Source: UMGS1783 sp900555065
Lineage (GTDB): Bacteria; Bacillota; Clostridia; Oscillospirales; UMGS1783
Direction of reading: 5' to 3'
NCBI GenBank assembly: GCA_937991645.1
Contig: CALKPL010000043.1
Location: 1-16,588 of the forward strand
Length of the DNA: 16,588 nt
Made by a program: the position numbers and the translations under genes. Position 1 is the stretch's first letter, and the number at the start of each line of letters is the position of its first letter. A model generated the notes under the pieces. That model searched no databases. It saw nothing but the letters and a program-made list of their open reading frames with translations, and was not told the DNA's origin. Of this stretch, positions 13,006-16,588 are shown in pieces.

Positions 13006-14178
13006 ATGAACGATTTTCTGTTTCAGATTCCGACCAGGCTCTACTTCGGCAAGGGTGAAGAGCCTATGGTTGGAAAACGAATCAGGGAGTACGGCGGCAG
13101 CCGCGTCCTGCTGCATTACGGCGGCGGATCCATTCAAAAGACCGGCCTGTACGACAACGTGCTCCGCTACCTGAAAGACGCGGGCCTGACCGTGTGCGAG
13201 CTGGGCGGCGTACAGCCCAATCCGCGCCTGTCTCTGTGCCGCAAAGGCATTGAGATCTGCCGCAGAGAGGGCGTGGACTTTATTCTCGCCGTCGGCGGCG
13301 GCTCGGTAATCGACAGCGCCAAGTGCATCAGTCTCGGCGTGTTCTACGACGGCGACGTGTGGGACTATTACACGGGTGCGAAAAAGGAACCGGAGCGCGT
13401 ACTCCCCATCTGCTCGATTCTGACCATTCCGGCTGCGGGCAGCGAGGGCAATTCGGGCTCGGTCATCACCAATGAGGACGGGAATTTCAAGCTCGGCTAC
13501 GGCCACCCGTCCCTCTATCCAGTCTTCTCCATCCTCAACCCGGAGACGACTTTTACTTTGCCGCCCTATCAGACGGCGGCAGGCGCGGTGGATACCATTG
13601 CGCACACCCTCAGCGCCTATATTACGGACGACACTGAAAGCTTTTTTGTGCAGAGCATTGGCGAAAGCGTTATCCGCACCGTGGTCAGGTATGCGCCCAA
13701 AGCGCTGGAGAACCCGACCGACTACAACGCGCGCGCGCAGCTGATGTGGGCCGCGACCATGGCTGCGAACGGCTCGATTTCGACCGGATGCCTGTCCGAC
13801 GGCACAAGCCATATTGTCGAACACGAACTGAGCGCTTTGTACGACATTACGCACGGGGCCGGACTTGCCATCGTCATCCCCGGCTGGTTCAAGTACATCT
13901 ACAAAAAGAGACCGGAGACATTTGCCCGGTTCGCAAACCGCATTTTCGGCATAGAGATTGACCCGTACGACCTGGAGGGTACGGCGTTAAAGGGTATCGC
14001 CGCACTGGAACGGTTCTTCCAGAGCCTGGGTATGCCGGTCCGGCTGTCCGAAGCAGGTATTGGCGAGGACCGCTTTGAAGAGATCGCCGAACGCTGCTAT
14101 GCGCGCTTCGGCGAGTACGGACAGATCCAGAAATTCGGAAAGCGGGACACTGTCAACATCCTCAACCTGTGCAAATAA
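13006..14178 (+). CDS. Iron-containing alcohol dehydrogenase, YqhD/butanol dehydrogenase type (paralogue 1)
   Basis: A cytoplasmic NAD(P)H-dependent aldehyde reductase/alcohol dehydrogenase of 390 residues, normal for the family. The cofactor-binding elements HYGGGSIQKTG (37-47) and GGGSVIDSAK (97-106) are present, as are the four metal ligands by family pattern: Asp196 and His200 (AVDTIAH), His269 (TSHIVEHEL) and His283 (DITHG). His273 and Glu274 (EHEL) beside the metal site are kept. The start is ATG 13006, 7 nt after GGAGG; the frame open back to 12856 lacks a ribosome site there and runs through promoter DNA. It is the first gene of the array, 17 bp before paralogue 2. Substrate and preference for NADH or NADPH cannot be decided from sequence. 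Confidence 0.93.
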   Translation: MNDFLFQIPTRLYFGKGEEPMVGKRIREYGGSRVLLHYGGGSIQKTGLYDNVLRYLKDAGLTVCELGGVQPNPRLSLCRKGIEICRREGVDFILAVGGGSVIDSAKCISLGVFYDGDVWDYYTGAKKEPERVLPICSILTIPAAGSEGNSGSVITNEDGNFKLGYGHPSLYPVFSILNPETTFTLPPYQTAAGAVDTIAHTLSAYITDDTESFFVQSIGESVIRTVVRYAPKALENPTDYNARAQLMWAATMAANGSISTGCLSDGTSHIVEHELSALYDITHGAGLAIVIPGWFKYIYKKRPETFARFANRIFGIEIDPYDLEGTALKGIAALERFFQSLGMPVRLSEAGIGEDRFEEIAERCYARFGEYGQIQKFGKRDTVNILNLCK

Positions 14179-14195
14179 CGAAACGGAGGAACAAC

Positions 14196-15359
14196 ATGCT
14201 GGATTTTACTTACTACAGCCCCATTAAACTTTATTTTGGCAAAGGCGAAGAGCTGAACGCCGGAAAATATGTGCGCGAGTACGGCGGCAGCCGCGTCCTG
14301 CTGCACTACGGCGGCGGCTCGGTTGTGCGCAGCGGTCTGCTGGGACTTGTGCGCGAAAAGCTCGAAGCGGAGGGCATGGCCGTGTTCGAGCTGGGCGGCG
14401 CGCAGCCCAATCCGCGCGTCGAACTCTGCCGGGAAGGAATCGCCCTGTGCCGGGAAAAGGGGATTGATTTCATCATCGCCCTCGGCGGCGGCAGTTCCAT
14501 GGACTCTGCTAAGCTCATCGCCCTCGGCGCCTGCTTTGACGGCGACCCGTGGGACATCGTAACCGGCGCGCACCGGCCTGAAGCCGCGCTGCCCGTCGCG
14601 ACCATCCCGACGCTGGCGGCCACCGGCAGCGAAAACAACGGTATCTTCGTCATCACAAACGGGGATAAAAAGCTTGGCCAGTCCTCGCCCCTGGCCGCCC
14701 CGAAATTCTCCATACTCAACCCGGAGCTGACCTGTACCGTTTCGCCATGGTATACGGCGGCCGGCGCGGTCGATATGATCACGCACATCATCGGAAGCTA
14801 TCTGAACGACGACTGGACAAATGAGCTGATGCAGAAAATTGTGACCGGCGCCATCAAAACCGTAATCAAGTACGCGCCCAAAGCGCTTGAAAACCCGGAG
14901 GATTACGAAGCGCGCGCACAGCTGATGTGGATCAGTTCCCTGTGCTGCTGCCCCACCCTGACCGTCGGCCTGCCCGGCGACGGCACCACCCATATCATTG
15001 AAGGCGTTGTGGACGGCATCTACGACAAGACGCACGGCGCGACCCTGTCGGTCGTCCTGCTCGGCTGGATGAAGTATATCATGGACGCGTGTATCCCGCG
15101 CTTTGCAGAGATGGCGGTGCGCCTGTTCGATGTGGAGTACGACCATGAAAACCCGCGTCTGACCGCATTGGAGGGCATCCACCGCTTTGAGCAGTGGATC
15201 GCCGCGATCGGTATGCCGACCCGGTTTTCGCAGCTTGGCATAGACGACGCCAGGTTCGACGAAATTGCGGCGCGCATCTATGCGCAGGCCGGCGTTTACG
15301 GGAACATGGTAAAGCTCGGAGAAAAAGAGACGCGCGAAATCCTTGCGCTGTGCAAGTAG
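14196..15359 (+). CDS. Iron-containing alcohol dehydrogenase, divergent paralogue 2
   Basis: Same fold and probable aldehyde-reductase activity as its neighbours; 387 residues. It keeps HYGGGSVVRSG (37-47), GGGSSMDSAK (97-106) and the four metal ligands Asp193, His197 (AVDMITH), His266 (TTHII) and His280 (DKTHG). The usual EHELSA next to His266 is replaced by EGVVDG (269-274), removing the second-shell His and the Glu after it. An unusual LCCCPT cluster (249-254) lies nearby, and the first cofactor loop has VVR instead of KK/QK. This suggests altered substrate range or activity. The start is ATG 14196, 6 nt after GGAGG. It is 17 bp after paralogue 1 and 16 bp before paralogue 3, so all are one operon. 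Confidence 0.92.
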   Translation: MLDFTYYSPIKLYFGKGEELNAGKYVREYGGSRVLLHYGGGSVVRSGLLGLVREKLEAEGMAVFELGGAQPNPRVELCREGIALCREKGIDFIIALGGGSSMDSAKLIALGACFDGDPWDIVTGAHRPEAALPVATIPTLAATGSENNGIFVITNGDKKLGQSSPLAAPKFSILNPELTCTVSPWYTAAGAVDMITHIIGSYLNDDWTNELMQKIVTGAIKTVIKYAPKALENPEDYEARAQLMWISSLCCCPTLTVGLPGDGTTHIIEGVVDGIYDKTHGATLSVVLLGWMKYIMDACIPRFAEMAVRLFDVEYDHENPRLTALEGIHRFEQWIAAIGMPTRFSQLGIDDARFDEIAARIYAQAGVYGNMVKLGEKETREILALCK

Positions 15360-15375
15360 ACGGGAGGCTCTGTGT

Positions 15376-16539
15376 ATGTATAACTTTGAATATTATATGC
15401 CTACAAAAGTGATATTCGGCAAGGGCAAAGAGGCCTTGATCGGAGAAGAGGCGCGGGCTTTCGGCACCAGAGTGCTGCTGCACTACGGCGGCGGCTCGGT
15501 CAAAAAGACCGGGTTGTTTGACCGGGTGAAGGGGTATCTGGAACAGGCGGGGCTGACTGTGTTCGAGCTGGGCGGCGTGTTGCCCAACCCGCGCGTGTCC
15601 CTCTGCCGCGAAGGCATACGCATCTGCCGTGAAAACGGCATTGACGCGATCGTCGCCCTCGGCGGCGGCTCGGTGATCGACAGCGCCAAGTGCATCAGCT
15701 TCGGCGTGCCGTATGAGGGCGACCCGTGGGAGATGTGCGTAGGCGCGCCGGTGCCGAAGAACAATGTGCCGCTGCTCACCATCGTCACCATGGCGGGCGC
15801 GGGCAGCGAAGTGAGCCAGGGCGCGGTCATCACCAACGAAGACGGCTGGCTCAAGCGCGGCTTCGGCGGTAACTATGTCCGGCCGAACGTGAGCATTATC
15901 AACCCGGAACTCACCTATACCCTGCCCCCCTATCAGGTAGCGGCCGGGTGCGTGGACATCATGTCCCACGCGCTTGAACGGATTCTGGCCGACAAGCTTG
16001 AAAGCGAAGTCACCGAACGCTGGTGCGCCGACACGGTCGCCACTGTGATCAAATACACGCCGAAAGCGCTCGCGACGCCCGACGATTACGACGTGCGCGC
16101 CACGATCAGCTGGGCCGCAGCCCTCGTCATGGCCGGAACGCAGCACGCCGGCATTCAGACAGACGGCGTACTGCACGGGTCCGAGCATGAGCTGAGCGCC
16201 ATTTACGACGTGACCCACGGCGCGGGCCTTGCCGTGATGATTCTCGCCTATTTCCGTTACCTCAAGCCGATCAAGACCGAGCGGCTCGCCAAAATCATGC
16301 AGTGGGTTTTCCATCTGGAATACGACTTCGCCAACCCCGCCGAGACGGTGGAGGCCGGCATTGAGCGCATGGAGGACTTCTTCAGGCGGATCGGTATGCC
16401 CACCACTTTGCCGGAGCTCGGCATTGACGAGAGCCGCCTGACCGAAATGGCGGAAAAAGCCGTGCTGAACGGCCCGCTCGGACATTTCTATCCCATGGAT
16501 GCAAAACAGGTTGAGGATATGTACAGGCTCGCCCTGTAA
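15376..16539 (+). CDS. Iron-containing alcohol dehydrogenase, paralogue 3
   Basis: A 387-residue aldehyde reductase/alcohol dehydrogenase of the YqhD type. It has HYGGGSVKKTG (36-46), identical to the E. coli YqhD cofactor loop as I recall it, GGGSVIDSAK (96-105), and metal ligands Asp194, His198 (CVDIMSH), His267 (LHGSEHEL) and His281 (DVTHG). These numbers coincide with the YqhD ligand numbering. The EHELSAIYD segment is intact. The start is ATG 15376, 8 nt after GGGAGG. The end (GPLGHFYPMDAKQVEDMYRLAL) differs from the LCK ending shared by paralogues 1 and 2, so it is the less closely related of the three. Confidence 0.93.
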   Translation: MYNFEYYMPTKVIFGKGKEALIGEEARAFGTRVLLHYGGGSVKKTGLFDRVKGYLEQAGLTVFELGGVLPNPRVSLCREGIRICRENGIDAIVALGGGSVIDSAKCISFGVPYEGDPWEMCVGAPVPKNNVPLLTIVTMAGAGSEVSQGAVITNEDGWLKRGFGGNYVRPNVSIINPELTYTLPPYQVAAGCVDIMSHALERILADKLESEVTERWCADTVATVIKYTPKALATPDDYDVRATISWAAALVMAGTQHAGIQTDGVLHGSEHELSAIYDVTHGAGLAVMILAYFRYLKPIKTERLAKIMQWVFHLEYDFANPAETVEAGIERMEDFFRRIGMPTTLPELGIDESRLTEMAEKAVLNGPLGHFYPMDAKQVEDMYRLAL

Positions 16540-16556
16540 AAAGGAGAAATATAAAA

Positions 16557-16588
16557 ATGAATAATTTTCAGTATTATAACCCCGTTGA
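16557..16588 (+). CDS. Start of a fourth iron-containing alcohol dehydrogenase (truncated by window edge)
   Basis: ATG 16557 follows AAGGAG and starts MNNFQYYNPV. This matches the N-termini of the preceding paralogues (MLDFTYYSPI, MYNFEYYMPT), each of which continues into K-x-x-FGKG. Only 10 codons are visible. It lies 17 bp after paralogue 3 and extends the same operon. Confidence 0.7.
   Translation, partial: MNNFQYYNPV

Noticed and set aside
15079..16485. Long minus-strand open frame opposite alcohol dehydrogenase paralogue 3
   Set aside because: Similar antisense frames exist opposite all three paralogues, as expected from GC-rich third positions in related genes; the sense frames carry all catalytic motifs.
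1..16588. Insertion sequences, integrase, tRNA or rRNA genes
   Set aside because: No transposase or integrase motifs, terminal inverted repeats or tRNA-like cloverleafs were seen by eye.

Overview
The window looks like part of a chromosome from an anaerobic, probably gut-dwelling Clostridia-type Gram-positive bacterium. The evidence is strong Shine-Dalgarno sites (GGAGG) before nearly every gene, frequent TTG starts, a cell-wall sorting signal (SPETGD plus membrane segment plus Arg tail), a lipoprotein signal, sigma-A-like promoters, and moderately GC-rich codon use with many NNC/NNG codons. The genus cannot be read from this sequence; a Christensenella-like or Oscillospiraceae-like relative is only a guess.

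Region 1 (1-2127): the 3' end of an unidentified gene, then a secreted surface protein (beta-helix-like body, X2-like module, sortase signal). Its best Shine-Dalgarno site points to a non-canonical ATA start that overlaps the preceding stop codon. A very strong terminator follows.

Region 2 (2128-10308, all minus strand): read in transcription order, a PocR/AraC-type regulator; a 1319-residue surface protein made almost only of eight tandem ~155-residue domains; a 288-residue membrane-anchored protein with one copy of the same domain; and a lipoprotein alpha-galactosidase-like enzyme (GH36). I read this as a regulated surface glycan-handling or adhesion locus in which the repeat domain, which I do not recognise, is shared by a long and a short partner. 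This is the most promising undescribed system here.

Region 3 (10309-12654): a divergent promoter region, a GNAT acetyltransferase of the spermidine/diamine type with a small XRE regulator just downstream, a bidirectional terminator, and on the minus strand uracil-DNA glycosylase followed by a DUF3784-type small membrane protein. These look like ordinary housekeeping or accessory genes.

Region 4 (12655-16588, plus strand): a 350-bp control region with two good promoters and a palindrome, then a tight tandem array of iron-dependent alcohol dehydrogenases of the YqhD/butanol-dehydrogenase type. Three are complete, and a fourth starts at the window edge (its first 10 residues match the family's N-terminus). 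The paralogues have diverged around the metal site, mainly in the second one, which suggests different substrates. They probably reduce aldehydes to alcohols with NAD(P)H to dispose of fermentation reducing power. The PocR-type sensor family is known from propanediol metabolism, but it is physically tied to the repeat-protein locus rather than to the dehydrogenases.
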